A DNA stretch of 64,000 nt, taken from assembly GCF_030814215.1 (NCBI RefSeq), contig NZ_JAUSUT010000001.1, positions 4,526,001 through 4,590,000 on the forward strand, given 5' to 3'. The notes under the pieces were generated by a model. It searched no databases. It saw only the letters and a list, made by a program, of their open reading frames with translations, and was not told the origin of the DNA. Both the position numbers and the translations under genes were made by a program. The DNA comes from Amycolatopsis thermophila. Its GTDB lineage: Bacteria > Actinomycetota > Actinomycetes > Mycobacteriales > Pseudonocardiaceae. Positions 16,665-25,771 of the stretch are shown piece by piece. Position 1 is the first letter of the stretch, and each line of letters begins with the position of its first letter.

Positions 16665-17906
16665 TCAGCCCACGTGCCGTCCCAGATCGAGCGTGTGGCC
16701 CATGCGCTCCTGCTTGGTCCGCAGGTAGCGCAGGTTGTGCGGGGTCGGCGCGGTGGGCAGTGCGACCGAACCGGCGATCTGCACGCCGTGGCCCGCCAGA
16801 TCGCCGTGTTTGCCGGGGTTGTTCGTCACGAGCCGGATCCTCGTGATCCCGAGTTCGCCGAGGATGTGCGCCGCCGTGCCGTAGGAGCGGGCATCGACCG
16901 GGAGGCCCTGTGCGAGGTTGGCTTCGATCGTGTCGAGACCGCTGTCCTGGAGGGCGTACGCGCGGATCTTGCCGGCCAGGCCGATCCCGCGGCCTTCGTG
17001 ACCCCGCAGGTACACCACGGCTCCGGCACCTTCGGCGGCGATCGCCCTGAGCGCCTGCTCGAGCTGGGCGCCGCAGTCGCAGCGCAGCGATCCGAGGATG
17101 TCGCCGGTGAGGCATTCGCTGTGCACCCGGACCAGCGCACCGCCCGGGGTGCGGGCCGCCGCGGCGGCGTCACCGTGGACGAGCGCGAGGTGTTCGGTCC
17201 CGTCCGGAAGGGACCGGAACGCCAGCGCCCGGAACTCGCCGAACACGGTCGGCATGGCCGCCGTCGCGACGAGCTCCACGCGGCGTTCGGTGGTCTGCCG
17301 GTACCGGACCAGGTCGGCGATGGCGAGCACCGGCAGGTCGTGCTCCCGGGCGAACGCCCCGAGCGCTTCGCCGCGAAGCATGGACCCGTCCGGTCCGACG
17401 AGCTCCCCGATCACGCCGACCGGCTCCTGCCCGGCGAGGCGGAGCAAATCCACCGCGGCCTCGGTGTGGCCGGGACGCTGCAGCACGCCACCGGGCCGGG
17501 CCCGCAAGGGGAAGACGTGGCCGGGCCGGCGCAGGTGCTCGGGACGGGTGGCGGGGTCGGCCAGGGACCGCAGCGTCGCCGCGCGGTCCGCCGCGGAGAC
17601 GCCGGTGCCGGTGCCGGCGTGGTCGACGGTCACGGTGAACGCGGTCCCGTGCGGGTCGGTGTTGTCCGGGACCATCGGCGGCAGCCGCAGCGCATCGGCG
17701 CGCTCGGCGGACATCGGGGCGCAGACGATCCCCGTCGTGTGCCGGACGACGAACGCCACCTGCTCGGCGGTGGCGGTCGCGGCGGCCAGGACCAGATCGC
17801 CCTCGTCCTCACGGTCGGCGTCGTCGGTCACGACGATCATCCGGCCCTCGGCGAGAGCGGTGACCGCCCCACGCACGGACTCCGGCTGTGACCGCGCGGC
17901 CCTCAC
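16665..17906 (-). CDS. ribBA: Bifunctional RibBA (DHBP synthase / GTP cyclohydrolase II)
   Basis: The 413-aa product has both halves of the first riboflavin-pathway enzymes. RibB part: DREDEGDLVLAA (Mg2+ and substrate site) and RPGHTEAAVDLLRLAG. RibA part from about residue 205: RVHSECLTGDILGSLRCDCG with the three zinc cysteines, YLRGHEGRGIGL, and TNNPGKH. All catalytic residues seem present. It converts GTP to the diaminopyrimidine precursor and ribulose-5-P to DHBP. The GTG start overlaps the stop of the 98-aa gene (GTGA), so the two are coupled. It is not next to other rib genes (ribH, ribE, ribD), so it may be an extra copy feeding flavin, prenyl-FMN or another pterin/pyrimidine product. 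Confidence 0.93.
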   Translation of the reverse strand: MRAARSQPESVRGAVTALAEGRMIVVTDDADREDEGDLVLAAATATAEQVAFVVRHTTGIVCAPMSAERADALRLPPMVPDNTDPHGTAFTVTVDHAGTGTGVSAADRAATLRSLADPATRPEHLRRPGHVFPLRARPGGVLQRPGHTEAAVDLLRLAGQEPVGVIGELVGPDGSMLRGEALGAFAREHDLPVLAIADLVRYRQTTERRVELVATAAMPTVFGEFRALAFRSLPDGTEHLALVHGDAAAAARTPGGALVRVHSECLTGDILGSLRCDCGAQLEQALRAIAAEGAGAVVYLRGHEGRGIGLAGKIRAYALQDSGLDTIEANLAQGLPVDARSYGTAAHILGELGITRIRLVTNNPGKHGDLAGHGVQIAGSVALPTAPTPHNLRYLRTKQERMGHTLDLGRHVG

Positions 17907-18199
17907 GCCGCCGCCTCGAGCGTCTCGTGCCAGCCGAGAACTCCGCACGCGACGTTGAGGGCCCGGGACAGCGCCAGCGCGTGCTGCCGGGCCTGGTGCA
18001 AGTGCGGGGCGACGGCGGCGCGGCGGCGCAGTCCGCCTTCGTAGTCGCCGACCAGCTGCCCGGCCAGGGCGGCGATCGCGGACAGGTCGGACAGCGCGAT
18101 GAGGGCGTCGCAGTCGCCGTACGCGCGGTCGGGGTGGGCGAACACTGCGGACAGCGCGTCGACCGCGTGCGCGATGTGGTCCTGCGGAGCGTGCGTCAT
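17903..18199 (-). CDS. Small helical protein of unknown function (98 aa)
   Basis: This gene starts at ATG 18199 with GGAAGGAGGAAC upstream and ends in a 4-base overlap with ribBA. The 98-aa product is rich in alanine and histidine (HAVDALSAVFAH, YGDCDALIALSDLSAIAALAGQLVGDYEGGLRRRAAVAPHLHQARQHALALSRAL) and predicted to be almost all helical. No signal peptide or membrane segment. I do not recognise the family. Coupling to ribBA suggests a partner or regulator of that enzyme; this is inference. Confidence 0.65.
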   Translation of the reverse strand: MTHAPQDHIAHAVDALSAVFAHPDRAYGDCDALIALSDLSAIAALAGQLVGDYEGGLRRRAAVAPHLHQARQHALALSRALNVACGVLGWHETLEAAA

Positions 18200-18455
18200 A
18201 CCGTTCCTCCTTCCGCGAGAACGTCTGCCCAGCGAGGCTACGAGCATCCCGCCGGGTGCGGCTATCCGCTTTCCGCCCGCCGCTGTCCGCCGGACGACAC
18301 CTTTCGACGCGACCCCGGCCAGGCTCAGTCAGCGGGTTGTGGTCATTCGCTTCCGGCCGCGTGCCGGTGGGCACGCACGGATCGGTCCCGCCACGGCGAC
18401 CCGGTCCGGAAACCGCCACCAGCTCCCACAACTCTTCCGAGATCTCGGGACCCGC

Positions 18456-19898
18456 CTAGGCCAGCTGATCACCCCACTTGCGCTCGATCTCGCGCAGGAA
18501 CTCCGGTTCGCTGCGGGCCACGCGCGGGAACGAGCCCAGTCGTTCGAAGGGGCGGCACGCGTCGATGATCGCGCGGGTGTTGCGGGCCGGCGTGCCCTCG
18601 GTCCACAGTGGATCCAGCCGGCTGCCCCACGTCTGCCGCAGCACCTCGATGTCCTGCCCCGGGTCGCTGCGGGTGGACATCGCCCAGATCACCTCGTCCG
18701 GGTCGGCCGGGTTGATGTCGGCGTCCACGACCACCACGTAGCGGTTCATGTAGGCCGCGGCGGGGCAGTGCGCGGCCAGGTGCGCCACCTGCCGCGCGTG
18801 CCCGGGGTAGCGCTGCTCCACCGACACCGCGATGAACAGCCGCCCGCCGCCGGACTCGTGCGCCCACGCCTTGACCACGCCCGGCACGCCGGTCGCGGCC
18901 AGCTCGTCGTGGATCATCGCCGACTTCATCACCGTGCGCATGTACGAGTAGTCGTGCGGCGGCTTGCCCGGCGGCGCGCCGAGCAGGACCGGGTCGTCCC
19001 GGTGCCACAGGCGCGTGATCTCCACGGCCAGGTTGGGGCGCCGCCGCCCCGAGTAGTACCCGGTCCACTCACCGAACGGGCCCTCGTCGCGCAGGTGGTC
19101 CGGGCGCAGCCAGCCCTCGATCGCGATCTCGCTGCCCGCCGGGATCGGCAGCCCGGTGTCCGGCCCGGACACCACCGGCACGCGCTCGCCGAGCACCGCG
19201 CCCGCGTACTCCAGTTCCGAGATCCCGCCCGGCACCTCGGTGCCGCCGAGCACCAGCAGCAGCGGGTCGTGCCCGAAGGAGACGGTCACCGGCGCCCGGC
19301 CCTCCCGCTCGAACCAGCGCTGGATGTTCTGCGCCCCGTGCTTGCCCGGGACCGCCGCGACCGTGACCGTGCGGCCGTCGTCGGCGACCTCCATCCGGTA
19401 ACAGCCGCCATTGTGGACACCGGTCTCCGGATCGCTGGTCACGACGAAGCAGCCGGTGCCGATGAAGCGGCCACCGTCGTGCTCGTGCCAGCGCGGCACC
19501 GGGAACTCCAGCAGGTTCACCTCCTCCCCGGGCACCTCGTTGGCCAGCAGGGGAGCGTCGTCGACCGGGCGCACCGGGAAGTCCCGCGCGGCGGCCGCCC
19601 ACCGCGACGGTTTGCCGCGCAGCGCGGCGACGACCCCGGCGTCGTCGAGGTCGTCGCCCAGGCGCAGGGTCCGCCCGAGACGCCGGGGCGAGCCCGTGCT
19701 GCCGGTCAGCACACGCATGCCGGCCGGATAGCCGGGGATCTCGTCGAACAGCACCGCCGGTGGGGCCGCCAGCCGGTAGCTCAGCTCGGCGATCCCGCCC
19801 AGTTCGAGGTCCCAGTGCGCACCGCGCACGTGCCGCAGCTCGCCGAAGCGTTCCACGGCGTCGAGGTGGGTGCGCAGGCTCAACAACGGTTCGTCCAT
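18456..19898 (-). CDS. UbiD-family prenylated-FMN decarboxylase
   Basis: The 480-aa product is a UbiD-like reversible (de)carboxylase. Seen: VHNGGCYRMEV (Asn and Arg around the prenyl-FMN/metal site), the hallmark EGPFGEWTGYYSG with the catalytic glutamates, NLAVEITRLWHRDDPVL, and a C-terminal VVVVDADINPADPDEVIWAM stretch. The enzyme needs prenylated FMN, made by UbiX, whose gene lies at 28618 in the other arm of the same locus. Start at ATG 19898, 7 nt from GGGAG; GTG 19901 is also possible. Expected role: decarboxylation of an aromatic, heteroaromatic or unsaturated acid after action of the molybdenum hydroxylase encoded upstream. Confidence 0.92.
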   Translation of the reverse strand: MDEPLLSLRTHLDAVERFGELRHVRGAHWDLELGGIAELSYRLAAPPAVLFDEIPGYPAGMRVLTGSTGSPRRLGRTLRLGDDLDDAGVVAALRGKPSRWAAAARDFPVRPVDDAPLLANEVPGEEVNLLEFPVPRWHEHDGGRFIGTGCFVVTSDPETGVHNGGCYRMEVADDGRTVTVAAVPGKHGAQNIQRWFEREGRAPVTVSFGHDPLLLVLGGTEVPGGISELEYAGAVLGERVPVVSGPDTGLPIPAGSEIAIEGWLRPDHLRDEGPFGEWTGYYSGRRRPNLAVEITRLWHRDDPVLLGAPPGKPPHDYSYMRTVMKSAMIHDELAATGVPGVVKAWAHESGGGRLFIAVSVEQRYPGHARQVAHLAAHCPAAAYMNRYVVVVDADINPADPDEVIWAMSTRSDPGQDIEVLRQTWGSRLDPLWTEGTPARNTRAIIDACRPFERLGSFPRVARSEPEFLREIERKWGDQLA

Positions 19899-19911
19899 CA
19901 CCCGGCTCCCG

Positions 19912-20670
19912 TCAGCCGGCCAGGTGCGCGGCCACGGCCGGCCACAGGTCCGGGCGTTCCAGCAGGCTCAGGTGCCGGGTGCGGGCCAGCACCTCCAGCC
20001 GGGAGCCGGGGATGCCGGCCGCCAGCGCCTCGGCCATCGCCGGGGGAGTGGCGTAGTCCTCCTCGCCGACCAGGATCAGCGTCTCCGCCCGCACCTGGGG
20101 CACGAGGCCGGTCGCGTCGAGCGCGCCCAGGGCCCGGCAGGCGGCGGCGTGCGCCGCCGAGTCCGTGGCGAGGAAGATGTCGCACACCCGCTCGACCTCC
20201 TCGGGGTGCTGCGCCCGGAACTCCTCGGCGAACCACCGGTCGCGCTGGAAGGTCAGCTGCTGCGCCCGCGGCACCCGCTCGGCGCGCTCGGCGCGTTCGG
20301 CCCACTCGGCGACCCGGTTGGGGCCGTAGCAGGCGGTCGCGTCGGCCAGCACCAGGCGGTGCACCAGCTCCGGCCGGGTGGCGGCGAGGACGAGCGCCGT
20401 GCTGCCGCCCATCGACAACCCGATCACGTCGGCCGGGCCGTCACCGGCCTCCTCGATGACCGCCGCCGCGTCCGCCGCCATGTCGGCCACGGTGAACTCC
20501 GCACCGTCCCAACCGGACTTGCCGTGGCCGCGCGCGTCCGGGGCGAGCACCCGCTGCCGGGTACCCAGGTAGGCCGCCACCGGGTCCCACACCGCGCCGC
20601 TGAGCGCGAGCGGGTGCAGCAGGACGACGGGACGGCCGTGCTCGCCCGTCCGGTGCACGTACCGGGTCAT
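19912..20670 (-). CDS. Alpha/beta hydrolase (enol-lactonase-like)
   Basis: The 252-aa product is a classic small alpha/beta hydrolase: VVLLHPLALSGAVWDPVAAYL, DARGHGKSGWDG, the nucleophile elbow GLSMGG, LILVGEEDYATPP with the acid, and TRHLSLLERP with the histidine. It is close in style to 3-oxoadipate enol-lactone hydrolases of aromatic catabolism. Its start overlaps the stop of the [2Fe-2S] subunit gene (ATGA). It likely opens a lactone or cleaves a thioester formed after hydroxylation/decarboxylation; the exact substrate is unknown. Confidence 0.85.
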   Translation of the reverse strand: MTRYVHRTGEHGRPVVLLHPLALSGAVWDPVAAYLGTRQRVLAPDARGHGKSGWDGAEFTVADMAADAAAVIEEAGDGPADVIGLSMGGSTALVLAATRPELVHRLVLADATACYGPNRVAEWAERAERAERVPRAQQLTFQRDRWFAEEFRAQHPEEVERVCDIFLATDSAAHAAACRALGALDATGLVPQVRAETLILVGEEDYATPPAMAEALAAGIPGSRLEVLARTRHLSLLERPDLWPAVAAHLAG

Positions 20671-21146
20671 GCCGTTTTCCTTTCCCCAGCGGCCTGCCGG
20701 CGGGCGGCGGTGGCCTTGATCGCCGCGCGGATCTCGCCGTAAGTGCCGCACCGGCAGATGTTGCCCTCGAGGTGCGCGGTCACGTCCTCGTCGGTCGGCC
20801 GCGGGTTCTCGCCGAGCAGTTCGTGAGCCATCAGCACGAACCCGGGGATGCAGTAGCCGCACTGCATCGCCCGCGCCGCGACGAACTCGTCGACGACGTC
20901 GTCGTCCTCCGGCAGGCCGTCCGCGGTCGTGACCTCGGCGCCGTCGTAGCGCGCGGCACGTGCCAGGCAACTGGACACGCTGCGCCCGGACACCAGGACC
21001 GTGCAGGCCCCGCACGCGCCGACGCCGCAGCCCTCGCGGACGCTGGTGGTGCCGAACTCGCGGCGCAGCACGTCCAGCAGCAGCTCGTCGTCGGCGACCG
21101 CCACGCGGCGGCGCAGGCCGTTGACGGCCAGTTCGATCTCCCTCAT
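20667..21146 (-). CDS. Molybdenum hydroxylase, [2Fe-2S] subunit
   Basis: The 159-aa product has both iron-sulfur motifs of xanthine-dehydrogenase-family small subunits: the plant-ferredoxin-like CGVGACGACTVL with a later C (SSCLARA), and the C-terminal four-cysteine set CGYCIPG plus CRCGTY. It passes electrons from the molybdenum centre to FAD. It overlaps the large-subunit gene before it and the hydrolase after it, in the order CoxG, FAD, Mo, 2Fe-2S. Confidence 0.95.
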   Translation of the reverse strand: MREIELAVNGLRRRVAVADDELLLDVLRREFGTTSVREGCGVGACGACTVLVSGRSVSSCLARAARYDGAEVTTADGLPEDDDVVDEFVAARAMQCGYCIPGFVLMAHELLGENPRPTDEDVTAHLEGNICRCGTYGEIRAAIKATAARRQAAGERKTA

Positions 21147-23461
21147 GCTCGCTCCTGCTCGGTGATCGCGGTGAGAATCCGTTCCGGCGTCAGGGGCAGC
21201 CGGGTCAGCCGGACGCCCGTGGCGTCGCGCACCGCGTTGGCGATCGCGGGCGCCAGCGGGATGATCGTGGTCTCGCCGACCCCCTTCGCGCCGAACGGCC
21301 CGGTGCGGTGGGGGCTTTCGACGATGATCGGCGTGAGCCGGTCCGGCATGTCCTTGATCGAGGGCAGCTGGTAGTCCAGCAGCGTGCCGTTGACGATCTG
21401 GCCCTCGTCGAACACGAGCTGGTCGAACAGCGCGTGGCCGAGACCCATGATCGCCGCCCCGGACAGCTGCTGCTCGACCAGTGCCGGGTTGATGGCGCGG
21501 CCGACGTCACCGGCGACCGCGAGGTGCTCGACGTGCACGCGGCCCGTCGCGGTGTCCACGGTCAGCTGGACGGCGGCGGCGCCGGCGAACCAGTGCTCGG
21601 TGACCTGCGGCGACCGCCCGGTCTCCGGGTCGTAGGGCTGCCAGGACGTGGCGAACTCGGCTTCCGTGGTCAGCGTCGTGCCGCGCGCGCCGAAGTGCGC
21701 GTGCAGCAGGTCGGGGATGCTGACGGTCTCCTGGGTCTGGGCGCTGACCAGGCCGTCGCCGGTCAGCTTGAGGTCGGTGGCCGCGACGCCGAAGTGCCGC
21801 GCCGCGAGCTCGATCAGCTTGTCCCGCATGGATTCCGCGGCCAGCCGGACCGCGTTGCCGGTGTGGTAGGTCGACCGGCTGCCCGCGGTGATCGTGTCGT
21901 AGGGCGTCACGTCGGTGTCCGCGCCGACCACCCGCACCCGGCCCTCGCCCAGGCACAGCACCTCGGCGGCGATCTGGGCCATGATCGTGTCGCTGCCCTG
22001 CCCCATGTCCACGGTGCTGATCAGCAGGGTGGCCGAGCCGTCCTGGTTGAGCTGCAAGGTCGCGTTGGAGATCGTCGGCGTGAGCACCGCCTTGACCCCG
22101 ACGGCGACGCCGCGCCCGCGCAGCAGACGGCCCTCCTGGCGGGTCAGCGGCGTGTTCCAGCCGATCGCTTCGGTGACCGCGTCCAGGCAGCCCACGAAGT
22201 CCGCGCTGTGCATGGCGGTGCCGACCGGCGACACGTCCCCGTCGCGCAGCAGGTTGCGCCTGCGGAACTCGGCGGGGTCCTCGCCGAGCTCGCGGGCCAG
22301 TTCGTCGACCAGGGACTCGTGGGCCCACGTCACCTGCGGGACGCCGAAACCGCGGAACGGCCCGGCGGACGGTTTGTTCGTGTAGACGCAGCGGGACCGG
22401 ATGCGCACGTTGTCCGCTTTGTACGGTCCACTGGCGACCATGCCCGACTTCGCGGTGATGCGGGGCCCGACGTCGGCGTAGGCGCCGGTGTCGTAGCGGA
22501 TGTCCGCGGTGACGGCGGTGATGCGGCCGTCGTCACCCGCGGTCATGCTCCCGGTGACCGCGGCGCCGTGCCGCGTGGTGAGCAGGAACGACTCCTCGCG
22601 CGTCGCCGTCATCCGGACCGGCTTGCGCTGGGTCCAGGCCAGCGCGGCGATCAGCGGTTCGAGCCGGTCGTACATCTTCGCGCCGAAGCTGCCGCCGAGG
22701 GGGGCGGTGCGGACGCGGACGTGGTTGAGCGGCAGGCCGAGCAGATCGGCCAGGCTCTGCCGGACGTAGGAGGGGGTTTGCGTGGTGGCCAGGATCTCCA
22801 GCCGGTCGCCCTCGCACCAGGCCGCCGCGTAGGGCAGTTCGATGGGCACGTGGTGGGTGGGCGGTGCCCAGAACTCGGCGCTGACCGTCGTGCCCTCGGC
22901 CGTGCCCGGGTCGCCGTGCCGCAGGTTGAACTCGTAGTTGACGTTGGTGTCGCGCTTGCCGCGCAGGTGCTTGAGGTCGCCGAACACCGCGGAAGGCCGC
23001 AGTTCCTCGTGCACGAAGGACTGCCCGAGGGTGGCCTCGTCCACGTCGTGCACGCCGGGCAGGTCGGCGTAGGAGACCTCGATCGCGCCCGCCGCGGCGC
23101 GCGCGATGGCCACGCCGTGCGCGATCACGGCGGCGACCGGCTCGCCGACGTAGCGCACCTTGTCCACGGCCAGGCAGGGCTGGTCGGAGAACGCCGGGCC
23201 GGTCATCATCCGGTCACCCAGCAGGGCGTACAGGTCGGCGCCGGTCACGACCGCGACGACACCGTCCATCGCCAGCGCAGACGCGGTGTCGACGGACTCG
23301 ATCCGGGCGTGCGGGCGGGTGCTGCGGTGCACCGCGACGTCGAGGCACGGCCGCACCGGCTGCTCGGCCGCGTACCGGAACTCGCCGCGGACCTTCGCCC
23401 GCGCGTCGGTCCGGGACCAGCGTTCACCGACGGCGGCGCCAGAACGGGGTTCGCCGTTCAT
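21143..23461 (-). CDS. Molybdenum hydroxylase, catalytic Mo-cofactor subunit
   Basis: The 772-aa product is a xanthine dehydrogenase/CO dehydrogenase-family large subunit: VRGEFRYAAEQPVRPCLDVAV at the N-terminus, APLGGSFGAKMYDRLEPLIAALAW, SAGPFRGFGVPQ (Mo-cofactor binding), STVDMGQGSDT, and the active-site glutamate in FGAKGVGETTIIPLAPAIANAV. The CO-dehydrogenase signature AYRCSFR is absent, so it is not a CO dehydrogenase; hydroxylation of an aromatic or heteroaromatic ring next to a ring nitrogen or carbonyl is more likely. Start at ATG 23461 with AAGGAGG upstream; it overlaps the FAD-subunit gene by 38 nt. Confidence 0.93.
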   Translation of the reverse strand: MNGEPRSGAAVGERWSRTDARAKVRGEFRYAAEQPVRPCLDVAVHRSTRPHARIESVDTASALAMDGVVAVVTGADLYALLGDRMMTGPAFSDQPCLAVDKVRYVGEPVAAVIAHGVAIARAAAGAIEVSYADLPGVHDVDEATLGQSFVHEELRPSAVFGDLKHLRGKRDTNVNYEFNLRHGDPGTAEGTTVSAEFWAPPTHHVPIELPYAAAWCEGDRLEILATTQTPSYVRQSLADLLGLPLNHVRVRTAPLGGSFGAKMYDRLEPLIAALAWTQRKPVRMTATREESFLLTTRHGAAVTGSMTAGDDGRITAVTADIRYDTGAYADVGPRITAKSGMVASGPYKADNVRIRSRCVYTNKPSAGPFRGFGVPQVTWAHESLVDELARELGEDPAEFRRRNLLRDGDVSPVGTAMHSADFVGCLDAVTEAIGWNTPLTRQEGRLLRGRGVAVGVKAVLTPTISNATLQLNQDGSATLLISTVDMGQGSDTIMAQIAAEVLCLGEGRVRVVGADTDVTPYDTITAGSRSTYHTGNAVRLAAESMRDKLIELAARHFGVAATDLKLTGDGLVSAQTQETVSIPDLLHAHFGARGTTLTTEAEFATSWQPYDPETGRSPQVTEHWFAGAAAVQLTVDTATGRVHVEHLAVAGDVGRAINPALVEQQLSGAAIMGLGHALFDQLVFDEGQIVNGTLLDYQLPSIKDMPDRLTPIIVESPHRTGPFGAKGVGETTIIPLAPAIANAVRDATGVRLTRLPLTPERILTAITEQERA

Positions 23462-24302
23462 CGTCACCCTCCTTCCAGGAGGCTCGTACGGCTTCGCCGA
23501 CCGCGACGAGGCCGAGCCGTTTCTTGTGGTCACGTCCGCCGCGAACGTCGGGGATCGGGTCGATGACCGCTTCGGCGGCCGCGCAGGCGGTGGCGACGAC
23601 CTCGTCGGCCGTGCTGCCGGCGTCGGCCTCGAACTGCACGTACAGCGGGATGTGGGAGAGCGCGCCGAGGCCGAGCCGGACCTCGCGCCGCCGTCGTGAG
23701 CCGTCCACGACCAGGGCGGCCGCGGAGGCGCACGGCCAGTCGTTGGCGGCCAGGCTGCTGAGCTTGACGAAGTGCGTGCCCGCGCTCCCGGGCTGGTGCG
23801 GGATCTCGATCGCGGTCACGATCTCGCCCGGCTCCAGCGCCGTTTTCTGGAAGTCCACGAAGAACTCCCGCGCGGCGACGGTCCGCTTGCCGCGGGAGGA
23901 GGTCAGCTCGACCGATGCATCCAGCACCATGAGCGCGGTGGGCGGGTCCAGCCGGTAGTCGCCGTGGGCGATGTTGCCGCCGACGCTGGCCGTGTTGCGG
24001 ACCCGCGGGTTGGCGACGTGGCCGTAGACCGTGGCGGCCAGCGGCGCGACTTCGCGGACGAGGGGGCTCGTCTCCATCTGGCGCAGCGTCACCAGCGGTC
24101 CGACCCGCAGCCCGGACCGGGTGCGCGTGATGTCGGTGAGCCCGGGGACGCGGCCGATGTCGACGAGGTCGGAGGCGAACAGCACGTCCTGTTTGAGCAG
24201 GATCTGCACGGCGGTGCCGCCGCCGTAGACCATGCCGTCGTCGGCGGCGGCGAGGATCGAGCAGGCCTCGGCGAGGGTGTCCGGGTAGTGGTAGGCGGGC
24301 AT
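23424..24302 (-). CDS. Molybdenum hydroxylase, FAD-binding subunit
   Basis: The 292-aa product matches the FAD subunit of xanthine dehydrogenase/CoxM type: YHYPDTLAEACSILAAADDGMVYGGGTAVQILLKQ (FAD pyrophosphate loop), ANPRVRNTASVGGNIAHGDYRLD, and the C-terminal CO-dehydrogenase flavoprotein domain. Start ATG at 24302 overlaps the CoxG stop by one base (TGATG). It accepts electrons from the [2Fe-2S] subunit. Confidence 0.93.
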   Translation of the reverse strand: MPAYHYPDTLAEACSILAAADDGMVYGGGTAVQILLKQDVLFASDLVDIGRVPGLTDITRTRSGLRVGPLVTLRQMETSPLVREVAPLAATVYGHVANPRVRNTASVGGNIAHGDYRLDPPTALMVLDASVELTSSRGKRTVAAREFFVDFQKTALEPGEIVTAIEIPHQPGSAGTHFVKLSSLAANDWPCASAAALVVDGSRRRREVRLGLGALSHIPLYVQFEADAGSTADEVVATACAAAEAVIDPIPDVRGGRDHKKRLGLVAVGEAVRASWKEGDDERRTPFWRRRR

Positions 24303-24889
24303 CAGCGCCGCTTTCCGAACAGGCGGGTGAGCAGTCGGCGCCACCACGGGACGCGCGCGCTGACGGCCGGCTCGTCGACGGCGGCGCCCTGGCCGCGCCG
24401 GTCGAGCACGCGCTGCAGCCCGGGGTTGCCGGGACCGGGCGGCCCGGCGGCGCAGATCTCGGCGAACGCGGCGACGAACTCGCGCTCGACCTCCTGGGAC
24501 CGGCGCCGCACGATCGACTCGCCGAGCCGGCCGATCTTGCCCCAGATGGCGACGTCGAGGCTGTAGCCGACCTTGGCGGAGTCGGGGCCGTCGGGCTCGA
24601 CCGCGAGCGTGGCGTCGATCTTGATCGAGCTGCCGAGCCGGTGGTCCTCGCCCTTGAGCAGGGCGCGGACCTGTTCCGGTTCGCGCAGTTCGACGATCTC
24701 GGCGCTGAACCCGGCGCTGAACCGGACGTGCGCGATCTCGTTGACCAGGCGGCCGCGGTAGTGGGTGTCGTCGGACCGGACCAGCTCCGCGCAGCCGGGA
24801 ACCGCGACCCGCATGGAGTCCGGATCCAGGAAGTGCGCGAACACGCGGTCGTGCCCGGCGGGGACGAGGAACGAGGACGTCAACTTCAT
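24302..24889 (-). CDS. CoxG-like SRPBCC protein with basic C-terminal tail
   Basis: The 195-aa product has a START/SRPBCC fold typical of CoxG: MKLTSSFLVPAGHDRVFAHFLDPDSMRVAVPGCAEL, GLGSS-type core and LDVAIWGKIGRLGE. The C-terminus ends VPWWRRLLTRLFGKRR, a basic amphipathic helix suited to membrane contact. CoxG proteins accompany molybdenum hydroxylases and help couple them to the membrane quinone pool. It is the first gene of the minus arm, directly facing the IclR gene across a gap with an operator-like palindrome. Confidence 0.9.
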   Translation of the reverse strand: MKLTSSFLVPAGHDRVFAHFLDPDSMRVAVPGCAELVRSDDTHYRGRLVNEIAHVRFSAGFSAEIVELREPEQVRALLKGEDHRLGSSIKIDATLAVEPDGPDSAKVGYSLDVAIWGKIGRLGESIVRRRSQEVEREFVAAFAEICAAGPPGPGNPGLQRVLDRRGQGAAVDEPAVSARVPWWRRLLTRLFGKRR

Positions 24890-24911
24890 ATGACCACCAT
24901 TGAGGACTTGG

Positions 24912-24929
24912 TGTCTGATATGGAGGACA
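24912..24929. promoter_or_regulatory. IclR operator-like site 1
   Basis: An 18-bp site with TGTC at one end and GGACA at the other (TGTC-TGATATGGA-GGACA). Read on the minus strand it starts TGTCCTC and matches the perfect palindrome at 25867-25888 in 7 leading bases, a central AT and the closing GACA. It sits in the divergent gap between CoxG and IclR, 23 nt upstream of the CoxG start. Confidence 0.5.
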
Positions 24930-25000
24930 GTAGCACGTTCCTGGCGACCCCGGAACCCGCTCGGCTACGGTCGCGGGAACGGAAACGATGAGGGGTGACC

Positions 25001-25771
25001 ATGGCGAGCGAGGTGCCAGCCGTGCTCAGCGCGGTGCGGATTCTCGAGCGGATCGCGCGCGACTGGCCGGAACCGGTGGCATCGGGGGCCTTGATCGACG
25101 AGCTCGGTCTCAACCGCAGCACCTGCTACAACATCCTCGGCACACTCCAGCGCGCCGGCTGGGCGGCCAGCCGCGGCGATCGCGGCGGGTGGTCGCTCGG
25201 GCCGCGGCTGCTGGCCATGGCGCGGGTGTCCGAGGACTGGATGTCCGAGATCGTCGAGCAGGAGCTGGACGCCTACAGCCGGCGCCTCGGCTGCATCGTC
25301 TTCGCCGTGCAGCGGCAGGGGCAGGGGCAGTACTCCGTGCTGGCCAAGGGGGACCGCGGCCAGGGGGTCCGCATCACCGTCGGCGTCGGCGACACGTTCC
25401 CGTTCTCCGCGCCGGCCATCATGCGCGCCTTCCACGCCTGGTCGGACCCGGCCGAGGTGGACCAGCTCATCGGGCGGCACGGGCTCGAGGCGTTCACGCC
25501 GGAAACCGTGGTGGATCCGGGGAAACTGCACGACGTGCTGCGCGAGACCCGGGAGCGGGGGTACAGCGCGAGCATCCGCGAGTTCGACCTCGGCCAGTCC
25601 GGGGTGGCCGCGCCGGTGTTCGACACGCAGGGGCGGGTGTCGATGGTCGTGTGCTCGCTCGCCTTCTCCTCCGAGCTCAACGAGTCCACTCTGGACCGAT
25701 ACGGCGCCCTGATCCGCGAATGCGGTCTGCGCATCACCGAGCGCACCGGAGGTACGGCGCGAATCGGGTGA
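25001..25771 (+). CDS. IclR family transcriptional regulator
   Basis: The 256-aa product has the IclR winged helix at the N-terminus (VLSAVRILERIARDWPEPVASGALIDELGLNRSTCYNILGTLQRAGWAA) and the effector-binding domain with SILREFDLGQSGVAAPVFD-like segment near residue 195. I chose ATG 25001, 5 nt after GAGGGG; GTG 24995 is possible. It lies between the two arms of the UbiD/UbiX locus and is the obvious regulator, with matching palindromes on both sides of its gene. The effector is probably the aromatic acid substrate. Confidence 0.92.
   Translation: MASEVPAVLSAVRILERIARDWPEPVASGALIDELGLNRSTCYNILGTLQRAGWAASRGDRGGWSLGPRLLAMARVSEDWMSEIVEQELDAYSRRLGCIVFAVQRQGQGQYSVLAKGDRGQGVRITVGVGDTFPFSAPAIMRAFHAWSDPAEVDQLIGRHGLEAFTPETVVDPGKLHDVLRETRERGYSASIREFDLGQSGVAAPVFDTQGRVSMVVCSLAFSSELNESTLDRYGALIRECGLRITERTGGTARIG

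Noticed and set aside
21143-24302. Molybdenum hydroxylase as an aerobic CO dehydrogenase
   Set aside because: Although accompanied by a CoxG-like gene, the large subunit lacks the AYRCSFR active-site loop and the locus has UbiD/UbiX and organic-acid transporters instead of other cox genes.
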